Shown here: positions 13,931 through 21,461 of the stretch, in pieces | Layout of the letters: every line of letters starts with the position of its first letter | How positions within the stretch are numbered: position 1 is the first letter of the stretch | IMG/VR virus record: IMGVR_UViG_3300028734_000038 | Coordinates: 1 to 39,539 of that record | Length of the DNA stretch: 39,539 nt | From: a virus | Reading direction: 5' to 3' (one strand) | Program-made: the position numbers and the translations under genes | Notes under the pieces: generated by a model | What the model was told of the DNA's origin: nothing | Seen by the model: the letters and a program-made list of their open reading frames with translations, nothing else | Database searches by the model: none

Positions 13931-14521
13931 ATGGATGTATATTGCTTACCAGACAATTATTCACATAGATTGAATAATGCATACTTTGATGATACTTCAT
14001 TCAAAGACGAATATCAAGATGACGTTTATGATGCTGCTGAGGCTACTCTGAAAGAAAATGATTTTAAATCAATCGTGGATATTGGTACAGGTAGCGGATT
14101 TAAGCTGATCAAGCATTTCGATAAATACGACACATTTGGAATTGATCTTGAGCCAACAGTTACTTTTTTAAGAAGACAGTACCCTGAAAAGAAATGGGGC
14201 GGACTGCATGAACTACCTGTGGATGGTCGATATGACGTTTTCATATGTTCAGATGTGATCGAACATATACCTGAGCCAAATGGATTTCTCGAAGAATTAC
14301 TTAAATACGATTTTAAGAAAATAGTTTTCTCAACACCCGATAAATTGCATATGTATTCAGGCTTACAACTTGGAATGCCCTCAAACACAGCACATGTACG
14401 TGAATGGGATATGATCGAGTTTAATAAATACCTGAGTAAATATTTTGTGATCGAAAAGCATTTTAAATCCAATGAGGGATCAAATACGCAGATTGCTATT
14501 TGCAGTAAGAAAATAATTTAA
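13931..14521 (+). CDS. SAM-dependent methyltransferase
   Basis: 196 residues, class I Rossmann methyltransferase. Motif I is SIVDIGTGSGFKLIKHF (residues ~47-63), the acidic post-motif I is FGIDLEPT, and motif IV-like is DVFICSDVIEHI. The ...IEHI.EP... form is typical of small-molecule and sugar methyltransferases. Last gene of the glycosylation cluster, so methylation of a transferred sugar is the natural reading, inferred from context. Confidence 0.88.
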   Translation: MDVYCLPDNYSHRLNNAYFDDTSFKDEYQDDVYDAAEATLKENDFKSIVDIGTGSGFKLIKHFDKYDTFGIDLEPTVTFLRRQYPEKKWGGLHELPVDGRYDVFICSDVIEHIPEPNGFLEELLKYDFKKIVFSTPDKLHMYSGLQLGMPSNTAHVREWDMIEFNKYLSKYFVIEKHFKSNEGSNTQIAICSKKII

Positions 14522-14540
14522 TAAATTTATAGAAAAATAC

Positions 14541-14571
14541 TTGCATGATATTTAAAAAAGTTTTATTTTTG
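14541..14571 (+). promoter_or_regulatory. Host-type promoter of the envelope-protein operon
   Basis: TTG (14541-14543), 20-nt spacer, TATTTTTG (14564-14571). The 5' leader that follows carries a perfect GCATAG/CTATGC hairpin at 14590-14607, ahead of the ATG at 14628. Confidence 0.8.
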
Positions 14572-14627
14572 TATCGAATTTTAAACAGGGCATAGCCTAA
14601 TCTATGCGTAAACTTTAATTTTTTTAT

Positions 14628-15662
14628 ATGAAAAACTTTTTATTTTCTTTCGTGCTATTAACCTTAGCACTTGTTTCTTGTCAGAAACAGTCTGACATCG
14701 TAACGCCGACTACAGGCAAAATGCATTATCCGACCATTAATTTGGTTCAGGGTTCTGAACTTGTAACAAAAAGTGCTGGCAACACTATTACTACACTCAC
14801 TTATGAATTTTGGGTGAAAGCACCAAATGCTGGTGGAACAGGAACTACTGGATGGGTACTTGCAGAGGACGGATTATTTAAGGATGGAACTACTCCACAG
14901 AACAACAATGCTCCAACATGGGATGTTGCTTATCCTAACAATTGCACCACATGCTTTATTGACATTCCATTACATATGGAAACACGTATTGTTATCAAAG
15001 GTAAGGATGCGGATGGAATTAAATATTACGGTATTGGCACTTCACCTGTTGGCGGATGGACAACAGCTGAAATTGGTAATATGACGATTAATATGTATGA
15101 GATTGATTCTCGCCTAACAATCGATGTTAGCGATTTGATTAAGAATACAAACTTTAATTTCACATTAACATTTGCTGGCACTATTAAACCCATTGACTAT
15201 AATAATATTGTTCAATCGACAGATTCATGGTTACTTGGCGTAGCATCTGGCGTTAGAAATTATAGAGGCGTACCATTAGTATCGACGACAGGAGTTTCAG
15301 TCTTGAAAAAAATTGAGATATTGGGTACAGGTATTAAAAATACAACACCTACCTATAAGATTAATGATGCTACAGCAACAATTGAGCAGGTTCAGAATGT
15401 ATATGAATACTTCGGAAAAGGTAGTTCAGATTTTACAGCCACATATAGTGTTGTTAGACGTGATGGCGTTGTGTTTAAACCTACGACAGCCATTACAATG
15501 GCAAGTCCAAATCCGTCAACAAGTTTTAGTGGTACTAATTGGCTGCAAGCAGGATATGACTTTCATATAGCTTTCACGGCAAACCCACAAGACTTAGGTA
15601 AAGGCTGCTTTGTAGGTACACTTACGAGCAATAGCACTATCAACGGAACTGTTGGTCTATAA
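14628..15662 (+). CDS. Lipoprotein, probably surface-exposed
   Basis: 344 residues with a lipoprotein signal: MKNFLFSFVLLTLALVSC, lipobox LVSC, acylated Cys at 18. The mature part is Thr/Gly/Asn-rich and strand-rich with a Cys-Cys segment (NNCTTCFID, residue ~105). No family recognised. Phages carry such lipoproteins to alter the host envelope, for example to block receptors; that role is inference. Starts a two-gene operon with a barrel-like protein; that gene follows without a gap after the stop. Confidence 0.85.
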   Translation: MKNFLFSFVLLTLALVSCQKQSDIVTPTTGKMHYPTINLVQGSELVTKSAGNTITTLTYEFWVKAPNAGGTGTTGWVLAEDGLFKDGTTPQNNNAPTWDVAYPNNCTTCFIDIPLHMETRIVIKGKDADGIKYYGIGTSPVGGWTTAEIGNMTINMYEIDSRLTIDVSDLIKNTNFNFTLTFAGTIKPIDYNNIVQSTDSWLLGVASGVRNYRGVPLVSTTGVSVLKKIEILGTGIKNTTPTYKINDATATIEQVQNVYEYFGKGSSDFTATYSVVRRDGVVFKPTTAITMASPNPSTSFSGTNWLQAGYDFHIAFTANPQDLGKGCFVGTLTSNSTINGTVGL

Positions 15663-16196
15663 ATGAAGACAATACTATTAGCATTCATTATGTTAATAGG
15701 AATCACAAGTCAAGCTCAGAAGCCCATCAACGTACTGTCGATGGGCTTCGGCAAAGACTTCATAAGTGGCGAAGCATTGATCAATGCAAACTTTATGATA
15801 CATAATGCTTACGCCAGTTATTCGGTTTCTATTGAAAACTCTGTAAAGAGTTACGACGTGGGATGGACTTTCAATCAAAAATATTTGAAAGGTTTCTATT
15901 TAATTCCCACAATTGGCATTACAGCCGTAAATAAAACAAATGTTTCAAGATTTTGCATTGAGACAGTTCCAAATTCAAATGTTGATATTACAGTTGTTGA
16001 CGGAGTGATCACAACCTCAATTATTAGTCAGCCAACAGGCACAACTGTGGGAGCAATTGACAAAGTAAATAGTAAGGTTGAAATGCACCCAAATATAGGA
16101 TTGTTTATTGGATATCAGTTTGATGACACGCTTACACTTTTCATAAAGGCAACAAATAATTCATTTGGTGCTGGGATGGGTTTCATTATAAATTAA
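15663..16196 (+). CDS. Outer-membrane beta-barrel candidate
   Basis: 177 residues with a Sec signal peptide (MKTILLAFIMLIGITSQAQ, cleavage after the AQ) followed by alternating amphipathic strands such as YASYSVSIENSVKSYDVGWTF, LIPTIGITAV and HPNIGLFIGYQF. The C-terminus (FGAGMGFIIN) alternates hydrophobic residues like the closing strand of a small barrel. With the lipoprotein before it, this looks like a phage-encoded envelope pair, perhaps for superinfection exclusion; function is inferred from topology only. Confidence 0.75.
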   Translation: MKTILLAFIMLIGITSQAQKPINVLSMGFGKDFISGEALINANFMIHNAYASYSVSIENSVKSYDVGWTFNQKYLKGFYLIPTIGITAVNKTNVSRFCIETVPNSNVDITVVDGVITTSIISQPTGTTVGAIDKVNSKVEMHPNIGLFIGYQFDDTLTLFIKATNNSFGAGMGFIIN

Positions 16197-16205
16197 AATT
16201 ACAAA

Positions 16206-16646
16206 ATGCCATTAAAAATTGTAGATTCCTATAAAAGGAAATTTAAAGTGTATTGCGTGAATGATAAAATCATGTGCGATGTTTTGCAAATGATTTTATC
16301 GAGTGATGAAACATCTGGCATCATTCAACATGATCAACTCTATGGAGTAATATTCGATGATTCAAAATTCATATTACATGAATACACTGGACTCAATTAT
16401 ATTGATGGCAGAGAGGCATACGACGGCGATATCTTTAGAGATAAGCATCATGGCGATCTGTTTAGAATCTATCGTATAGAGGGCGGATTTGCCATTAGCG
16501 TAAATTCCTTTCCTTCTACATTCGTTGGTAGCAGTCCATTTCCATTAACGCCATTAGCTGATGCTCAAACAACTTCATGGTTTCATGGTAGTGCCGAGTA
16601 TGTATCTAACATCCATGAATTTATTTTACCAGAATCATATTTTTAA
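16206..16646 (+). CDS. YopX-like protein
   Basis: 146 residues. The stretch HEYTGLNYIDGREAYDGDIFRD (residues ~60-80) matches the YopX signature in which a tight GL.D..G...Y.GDI pattern is followed by a small barrel (HGDLFRIYRIEGGFAISV). YopX-type proteins are frequent in phages and prophages; their function is not established. Ten bases after the barrel-protein stop, possibly in the same transcript. Confidence 0.7.
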   Translation: MPLKIVDSYKRKFKVYCVNDKIMCDVLQMILSSDETSGIIQHDQLYGVIFDDSKFILHEYTGLNYIDGREAYDGDIFRDKHHGDLFRIYRIEGGFAISVNSFPSTFVGSSPFPLTPLADAQTTSWFHGSAEYVSNIHEFILPESYF

Positions 16647-16647
16647 C

Positions 16648-16678
16648 TTGCAGTCAATATTATTTTTACGTATTTTTG
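16648..16678 (+). promoter_or_regulatory. Host-type promoter
   Basis: TTG (16648-16650), 20-nt spacer, TATTTTTG (16671-16678), 14 bases before the ATG at 16693. Confidence 0.75.
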
Positions 16679-16692
16679 TAAAAAAGTAATTT

Positions 16693-17049
16693 ATGGATAT
16701 TGATTTAAATGATACTTATTGGGATAGAGTGGTTGGCATTGTCACCGAACTTCGTGTTGATGCACGATGGATACTAAGACAGAACGGTAGCGAGAAACCA
16801 TATGGCTCATTGCGAATAGTTTCGCACCCAGACCTTAAAGCAGGTTATCTACGTGCAGTCTTCACCTATGTTGAAGATGTTAGGCAAAAATCCAAAGGCG
16901 AGAAGATACAAACTATTGAAGACTATCAAATTGATAAGTCTGAGCTTGAAATATATTCCGTCGATGAAGCAATAAAAACAAAAAGCGTCACATATGAAGC
17001 TCCATATCAAGAGCTTAACAAAAAATTCGGCGTAAATATTTTCGAATAA
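16693..17049 (+). CDS. Unknown protein
   Basis: 118 residues. Begins DIDLNDTYWDRVVGIVTELRVDARWIL, contains a central SLRIVSHPDLKAGYLRAVFTYVEDVRQKSKG and ends KKFGVNIFE. Mixed alpha/beta, soluble, no recognised motif. It has its own host-type promoter and is followed after 18 nt by a larger gene, suggesting a two-gene unit. Confidence 0.8.
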   Translation: MDIDLNDTYWDRVVGIVTELRVDARWILRQNGSEKPYGSLRIVSHPDLKAGYLRAVFTYVEDVRQKSKGEKIQTIEDYQIDKSELEIYSVDEAIKTKSVTYEAPYQELNKKFGVNIFE

Positions 17050-17067
17050 ATTTAATAAATAATAATT

Positions 17068-17967
17068 ATGATTTCAAGAAGTAATAAAAAGGAACTGGAC
17101 ATTTTCGATAGTTTTAATACTGATCAGAATCTTCCAAAGCATGTGAAACGTAGAGAGTCAGAAACAAATGATGTTGTGTCATTTGAGGGCAGTAGCGTTG
17201 ATGGTAATTGGCAAATAGCGTCGCCCACCACTGTTGAGAGTGATATGACGTATTGGGTTGATTATCGGAAATATATGTTCGGTCAGAACAATACCATTAT
17301 CAATTGGGTGAAACTTAAAATAGCTCAATCAATGTTTAAAAACAAAATGGTTGCAAAGCCTGTTAAAACATTGAATATCAGGGAATTTTTCAGTGACATA
17401 AAGGATTCTGTTGAAACTATCGCAGCATCAAATGAAATTGCTGATCATTACGAAAAGGTTCTTTTGAAAGCAAAGGACATGAATCAAAGAGCTTTGATCA
17501 CAAAACTTACTGATTTGTTGGAAGTCGTTAGGGCTGAAACCGTTTTAATTGGGACTGATTTGAATAAGTTTGTAACCGAAAAGAATGTAATTGACTTTTA
17601 CAATAAGATCGGCGAAGACAAACATCTTAAATTGAGTTGGATGAAGAACTTTGTAAGGGTAATACCTGACGACGTTTATGAACTTAAACAACATGCCGAC
17701 ACTTTCATGGTGTTCGATAACTATGTTGTTCTTCATTACGACCCTCTGAATAACGGCGATGAATTGACAACAGAAGAAAAGGAAAAAGCTAAAGACCCAA
17801 TTCTATTCGGTGTTATCAAAAACAGCCATAAGCTTTATTATATTGCTGATTGGGTTGACGAATATTGCGACTTAACATTGGAAGAAATGTTTAAAGAATT
17901 AGGAAGCAAAGTAGGCGAGATAAACAATAAGTCTGTGCATACTTTCATTGACAAAATAAAAGCATAA
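17068..17967 (+). CDS. Unknown jumbo-phage-type protein
   Basis: 299 residues. The N-terminal 50 residues are polar, the middle is helical (IREFFSDIKDSVETIAASNEIADHYEKVLLK), and the C-terminal part carries FDNYVVLHYDP, then DPILFGVIKNSHKLYYIADWVDEYCDLTLEEM. The last pattern (DPILFG...LYYI.DW.DE.CDLT) is one I associate with conserved hypothetical proteins of large myoviruses, without a known function. Confidence 0.75.
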   Translation: MISRSNKKELDIFDSFNTDQNLPKHVKRRESETNDVVSFEGSSVDGNWQIASPTTVESDMTYWVDYRKYMFGQNNTIINWVKLKIAQSMFKNKMVAKPVKTLNIREFFSDIKDSVETIAASNEIADHYEKVLLKAKDMNQRALITKLTDLLEVVRAETVLIGTDLNKFVTEKNVIDFYNKIGEDKHLKLSWMKNFVRVIPDDVYELKQHADTFMVFDNYVVLHYDPLNNGDELTTEEKEKAKDPILFGVIKNSHKLYYIADWVDEYCDLTLEEMFKELGSKVGEINNKSVHTFIDKIKA

Positions 17968-18020
17968 AAAATATATTTACAATATTTGGCATAGATTAAA
18001 GTTTTCAGTTACTGCCCACG

Positions 18021-18030
18021 TATTTATAAT
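18021..18030 (+). promoter_or_regulatory. TATTTATAAT motif, possible late promoter
   Basis: TATTTATAAT lies 12 nt before ATG 18043. Close matches precede 20841 (20820-20829), 27167 (27146-27155) and 3855 (3837-3846) at similar distances, where no host-type or ECF promoter is as close. This is either a phage late-promoter core or an AU-rich translation enhancer. Confidence 0.35.
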
Positions 18031-18042
18031 AAAGTTTATATC

Positions 18043-18858
18043 ATGAAATTAATTAATTACGATGGGAATGGCATAAAAACTGGAATTTATTGTATAAGGA
18101 ATTTAAAAAACAATAAATTATATGTTGGAAGTAGTAAGAGTTCAATAGGATCGAGAAAACGAAGACATTTATTAAATTTAAAAAACAATACACACTATAA
18201 CGAACATTTACAAAATGCTTGGAATTTTTATGGTGAGGAAAATTTCTCATTTGAGGTTTTATTTTTATGTAAATCAGACGAATGCTCAAGATATGAAGCA
18301 GAATTTATCAAGTTGTATTCATCGAATATTCGAAAATATGGATATAATATTGCCAATGTTGAGAATTATAAATTCGCATACAATATGTCTGAAATACATA
18401 ATAATGAAAAAAGTCAAAAAAAAATTAATAAATCATTAGTATGTAATGGATTACATACTAATGAAAGAGGCATTTCTAAACCATTTAATGTGTATAACTT
18501 AAGTGGTAATTTTATTAAAAAATATGATAGTGCCAAAGAGTATATTGAAATGCATGGCGGATCAAGAGGAAATTTATCCATAGTCTTATCAAAAAGAAAA
18601 TTAGTATACATTGAGAAAAATATAATACTATTTGAAGATGATATATTAACTAATGACGATATCGCATATGTTAATAATAAGTTAAGACGTAAACATGTGT
18701 TTCTCTATAACGTCGATGGCGAATTTATTAACGAATTTGAATCTGTAAAGCTTTGTGCTGATCATTTAAAATGTAAAGAAGCTGAGATAAGAATGTGTTG
18801 TTTGGGCAAAAGAAGTAGAATAAGAAATTTTATAACTAAATATACAAAAAATGAGTGA
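18043..18858 (+). CDS. GIY-YIG homing endonuclease
   Basis: 271 residues. GIY-YIG nuclease domain at residues 12-100: GIYCIRN, then KLYVGSS (the second half of the motif), conserved Arg near residue 38, and the catalytic Glu in YEAEFIKLY. The C-terminal half has two NUMOD-like DNA-binding repeats (FNVYNLSGNFIKKYDSAKEYI and VFLYNVDGEFINEFESVKLCADHL). A mobile element by nature. Its stop overlaps the ATG of the next gene by 8 nt, so it is wedged directly before the nucleotide pyrophosphohydrolase fusion. Confidence 0.95.
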   Translation: MKLINYDGNGIKTGIYCIRNLKNNKLYVGSSKSSIGSRKRRHLLNLKNNTHYNEHLQNAWNFYGEENFSFEVLFLCKSDECSRYEAEFIKLYSSNIRKYGYNIANVENYKFAYNMSEIHNNEKSQKKINKSLVCNGLHTNERGISKPFNVYNLSGNFIKKYDSAKEYIEMHGGSRGNLSIVLSKRKLVYIEKNIILFEDDILTNDDIAYVNNKLRRKHVFLYNVDGEFINEFESVKLCADHLKCKEAEIRMCCLGKRSRIRNFITKYTKNE

Positions 18859-19714
18859 AAGTAATGACGATTTAACAACTGGAATAGGCAAAGGGTTAAG
18901 GTATAACCAAGGCAAATTAAGATACGACCTTGTGCATGCAAAAGCCGAAAGGGATATGGTTGATGTTTTAACATATGGCGCAAGTAAATATAGCCCTGAT
19001 AATTGGCGTCAAGGTATGTCGTGGAAATCTATTATAGCCTCTTTGAAAAGACATTTGGCTGCGATTGAACTTGGCGAGGATTATGACAATGGCGAAGGCG
19101 GAAGTGGAAAGCTACATGTTTCAAATCTGGCTTGTAATGCACACTTTTTAAATGGACTGTACTATGATTTTCCACAGGGCGATGACCGTTATAAAAGCTA
19201 TCTAAAGATTCCTAAAATTGGCTGGGATATTGATGGCGTACTTGCAAACTTTATGAAAGCATGGCATTTATTGCACCCAGAGGTACTGGAATTCCCAACT
19301 ACATGGTATACTGATCGCCATATTCGTGACAGGTTTGACGCTATGAAAATAGATGGCACATTAGATGCTTTTTATTTAAATATGGAAACTGAAATAAAAG
19401 CTGAGGAGTTATTATATGATCCTCATTGCTACATAACTTCTCGTCCAGTTAAGAAAGAAGTTACTGAACAATGGCTTGATAAGAATCATTTTCCAAGTAA
19501 GCCTGTTTACACATTGGAAACCAGACAGTCCAAAGTTGATTTGGCAAAGGAAGCTGGCGTTGAGATTTTTATTGACGACTCATTTGACAACTTTGTTGAC
19601 TTAAACAATCATGGTGTGTTTACATATTTGTTAACAACTCCTTGGAACATACGACATGACGTTGGTCATATGAGAATTAATTCGATTAATGACATTCCTT
19701 GGTTAAGAAAATAA
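18851..19714 (+). CDS. dNTP pyrophosphohydrolase-HAD nucleotidase fusion
   Basis: 287 residues in two domains. Residues ~15-105 match the phage dATP/dGTP diphosphohydrolase domain (DUF5664, MazG-like): RYNQGKLRYDLV, then YGASKYSPDNWRQG, then LKRHLAAIELGEDYD and HVSNLACNAHFL. Residues ~120-287 are a HAD-type 5'-nucleotidase: nucleophile motif WDIDGVLANF (D126, D128), ITSRPV, and FIDDSFDNF near 237. Together they could take a dNTP to dNMP and then to nucleoside, removing a selected nucleotide from the pool or salvaging host DNA. Followed by three tiny genes. Confidence 0.85.
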   Translation: MSESNDDLTTGIGKGLRYNQGKLRYDLVHAKAERDMVDVLTYGASKYSPDNWRQGMSWKSIIASLKRHLAAIELGEDYDNGEGGSGKLHVSNLACNAHFLNGLYYDFPQGDDRYKSYLKIPKIGWDIDGVLANFMKAWHLLHPEVLEFPTTWYTDRHIRDRFDAMKIDGTLDAFYLNMETEIKAEELLYDPHCYITSRPVKKEVTEQWLDKNHFPSKPVYTLETRQSKVDLAKEAGVEIFIDDSFDNFVDLNNHGVFTYLLTTPWNIRHDVGHMRINSINDIPWLRK

Positions 19715-19717
19715 GTC

Positions 19718-19825
19718 ATGGCAGATAATACAGAGTCTAAGTCAATATCAGATATTGAGATAGAAGATGGACATGGCTTTTGGGGCTGCGAACAATACGG
19801 ATACACAAAAGACGAAGATTTATGA
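19718..19825 (+). CDS. Tiny acidic protein
   Basis: 35 residues, acidic (MADNTESKSISDIEIEDGHGFWGCEQ begins it; split here by composition). Starts 3 nt after the fusion gene's stop and overlaps the next ATG by 4 nt (ATGA), which supports real translation. No family recognised. Confidence 0.5.
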   Translation: MADNTESKSISDIEIEDGHGFWGCEQYGYTKDEDL

Positions 19826-20157
19826 AGCTTGAAACACTGGTTAGGTCTTATGAAATAATGGGATACACTCCGAAAGGATTGGAACGTGATGAAGAATGTC
19901 AAAGCATAATCAAATAGCTATATGATAAATACAAAATTCATGTTTATGCAAATTATTGCTCAATGCGATTTAAAGAATATCCTAAAACGTATATGAGATT
20001 TAAAGGATGCTACAGATATGAATGCGGCAAGGATTATAGTAATAATTTTTATTGTGATACGTCATTTGATAGTCCTTACGATGCTTATTTTGACGCACTT
20101 AGACATATGCTGCCAGCATTTAGATTTCAATATAAATATAACGACGATTACAAATGA
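19822..20157 (+). pseudogene. Small gene with an in-frame amber codon
   Basis: From ATG 19822 the frame reads 31 residues to TAG (19915-19917), then continues in the same frame for 79 more codons to TGA at 20155. The junction reads ...ECQSIIK-stop-LYDKYKIHVYANYC..., like one continuous protein with a lost codon (TGG or CAG to TAG would suffice). The downstream part can restart at ATG 19963 (64 residues: MRFKEYPKTYMRFKGCYRYEC...). It may be two genes, a disrupted gene, or amber read-through. Confidence 0.55.
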
Positions 20158-20810
20158 CAACAGTTTGCTTTATATCCGATACACATAATAAGCATAATAA
20201 ACTAATAATTCCTGAATGTGATTTTTTAATACATTCAGGAGATATTAGTTCAATGGGTTATGAATATGAAATAGTAAATTTTTTAAAATGGTTTAGTAAA
20301 CAGCCAGCTAAATACAAAATTTTTACTGTTGGTAACCATGATTGGTTATTTGAACGTAACAGATCATTAGCCAAATCACTTATTCCAGAAAATGTTATAT
20401 ATTTGGAAGATGAAAGTATTGAAATAGATGGATTGAATTTTTATGGCTCGCCAGTACAGCTGGAATTTTGTAATTGGGCTTTTAATAGAAGTGAAGAGTC
20501 TCTTACAAGATATTGGTCAAATATTCCAGACAATATTGACATATTGATAACGCATTCGCCTGCATATGGAATACTTGATGATGTTAGACATAATGGCAAA
20601 CATTTAGGGTCGCCATCATTATATGACGAAGTTACTAACAGAATAAAACCATTGATTCACTGTTTCGGGCACATACATTCTGGGCATGGAACAAAATTTA
20701 TTAATAATACATGTTTTGTAAATGCCTCTGTTTTAGATGAAGACTATAAATTATCTTACAATCCAATACTCATTGGTATAAATGACCGCAAGGTAGAGGT
20801 CTTTAGCTGA
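20154..20810 (+). CDS. Calcineurin-like metallophosphoesterase
   Basis: 218 residues with the full metal-site series of the family: D9-T-H11 (FISDTHNKH), G29-D30, G60-N-H-D63, a His in ILITHSPAYG, and GHIHSGHG. The architecture matches the small MPPED-like phosphodiesterases. Substrate unknown; cyclic nucleotides or 2',3'-cyclic phosphates are known substrates of related enzymes. Overlaps the upstream stop by 4 nt. Confidence 0.93.
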   Translation: MTTVCFISDTHNKHNKLIIPECDFLIHSGDISSMGYEYEIVNFLKWFSKQPAKYKIFTVGNHDWLFERNRSLAKSLIPENVIYLEDESIEIDGLNFYGSPVQLEFCNWAFNRSEESLTRYWSNIPDNIDILITHSPAYGILDDVRHNGKHLGSPSLYDEVTNRIKPLIHCFGHIHSGHGTKFINNTCFVNASVLDEDYKLSYNPILIGINDRKVEVFS

Positions 20811-20840
20811 TGATACCACTATTTATAATCAAAATTAAAT

Positions 20841-21173
20841 ATGAAAAAGATAAAAAATTTATTCAAAAAGCTTCAATACGACAAGCAATTACAAGAAAAG
20901 TTGGCTGGCGAGTTGACACTTAAAGGCGACGCTATTATATGGTCATACGACTTTGATAATGACGCCGAAGAGATTAACATTTGTCAAGAGGAACTCGATG
21001 ATAGTGATACGACTTTTGATGAAGTCGTTTGTGTTGAAGAATACCTAACGGAAACATATGACACAGACTTGGAAGAAATCGAAGATTTCATTACGAGCAA
21101 CGACGACATTGGCGAATATGACTTCTCCAACTCGATTATTAAAGGGTCATGCATTTCATTTAAAATTAGCTAA
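20841..21173 (+). CDS. Small acidic protein
   Basis: 110 residues: a basic N-terminal helix (MKKIKNLFKKLQYDKQLQEKL) followed by a very acidic body with 30 or more Asp/Glu (for example CQEELDDSDTTFDEVV). Such acidity suggests DNA mimicry or a scaffold, but the sequence alone proves neither. Preceded by a TATTTATAAT motif and followed after one base by the next small gene. Confidence 0.75.
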   Translation: MKKIKNLFKKLQYDKQLQEKLAGELTLKGDAIIWSYDFDNDAEEINICQEELDDSDTTFDEVVCVEEYLTETYDTDLEEIEDFITSNDDIGEYDFSNSIIKGSCISFKIS

Positions 21174-21174
21174 T

Positions 21175-21384
21175 ATGCAAAACCGTACATTCAAAGTAGT
21201 AAGCTATGACCCTAAAACAAATCTTCAAGGAAGTAAACGTGTTTATACTTCGGAAAAAGACTTTCTGAGATATAAGGATGATGTTATAAGGAGATACAGA
21301 TATCATTTAATCGTAAAAACTTTTGAGTTGATTGACGATGTGTGGGTTTCGTTAAATACTTATCCATGTGATAAAATTAGTTAA
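21175..21384 (+). CDS. Small unknown protein
   Basis: 69 residues from ATG 21175; a longer frame overlaps the acidic gene out of frame and is rejected. Basic, strand-rich: FKVVSYDPKTNLQGSKRVY, then LRYKDDVIRRYRYHLIVKTFEL. No recognised family. Confidence 0.7.
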   Translation: MQNRTFKVVSYDPKTNLQGSKRVYTSEKDFLRYKDDVIRRYRYHLIVKTFELIDDVWVSLNTYPCDKIS

Positions 21385-21391
21385 GGATTTT

Positions 21392-21421
21392 TGTAACATT
21401 TTGAAAGTTTAAACGTATAAA
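21392..21421 (+). promoter_or_regulatory. ECF-type promoter
   Basis: TGTAAC, 16-nt spacer, CGTATAAA: the correct geometry outside the main cluster. No CTTAAACAAACA leader follows. A terminator-like hairpin overlaps the -10 end. Confidence 0.6.
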
Positions 21422-21456
21422 TAGGTAGCAGCATTAAAGTTGTTACCTATTTTTAT
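21420..21456 (+). terminator. Terminator-like hairpin in leader
   Basis: An 11-bp stem (AATAGGTAGCA with TGTTACCTATT, one G-U), 10-nt loop and T-rich tail. It either terminates the upstream unit or attenuates transcripts from the ECF promoter just before it. Confidence 0.65.
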
Positions 21457-21461
21457 TTATC

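Noticed and set aside
14827-15570. Second-frame ORFs inside the lipoprotein gene
   Set aside because: They lie wholly within a signal-peptide-bearing gene and have Met/Leu/Gln-skewed composition typical of out-of-frame translation.
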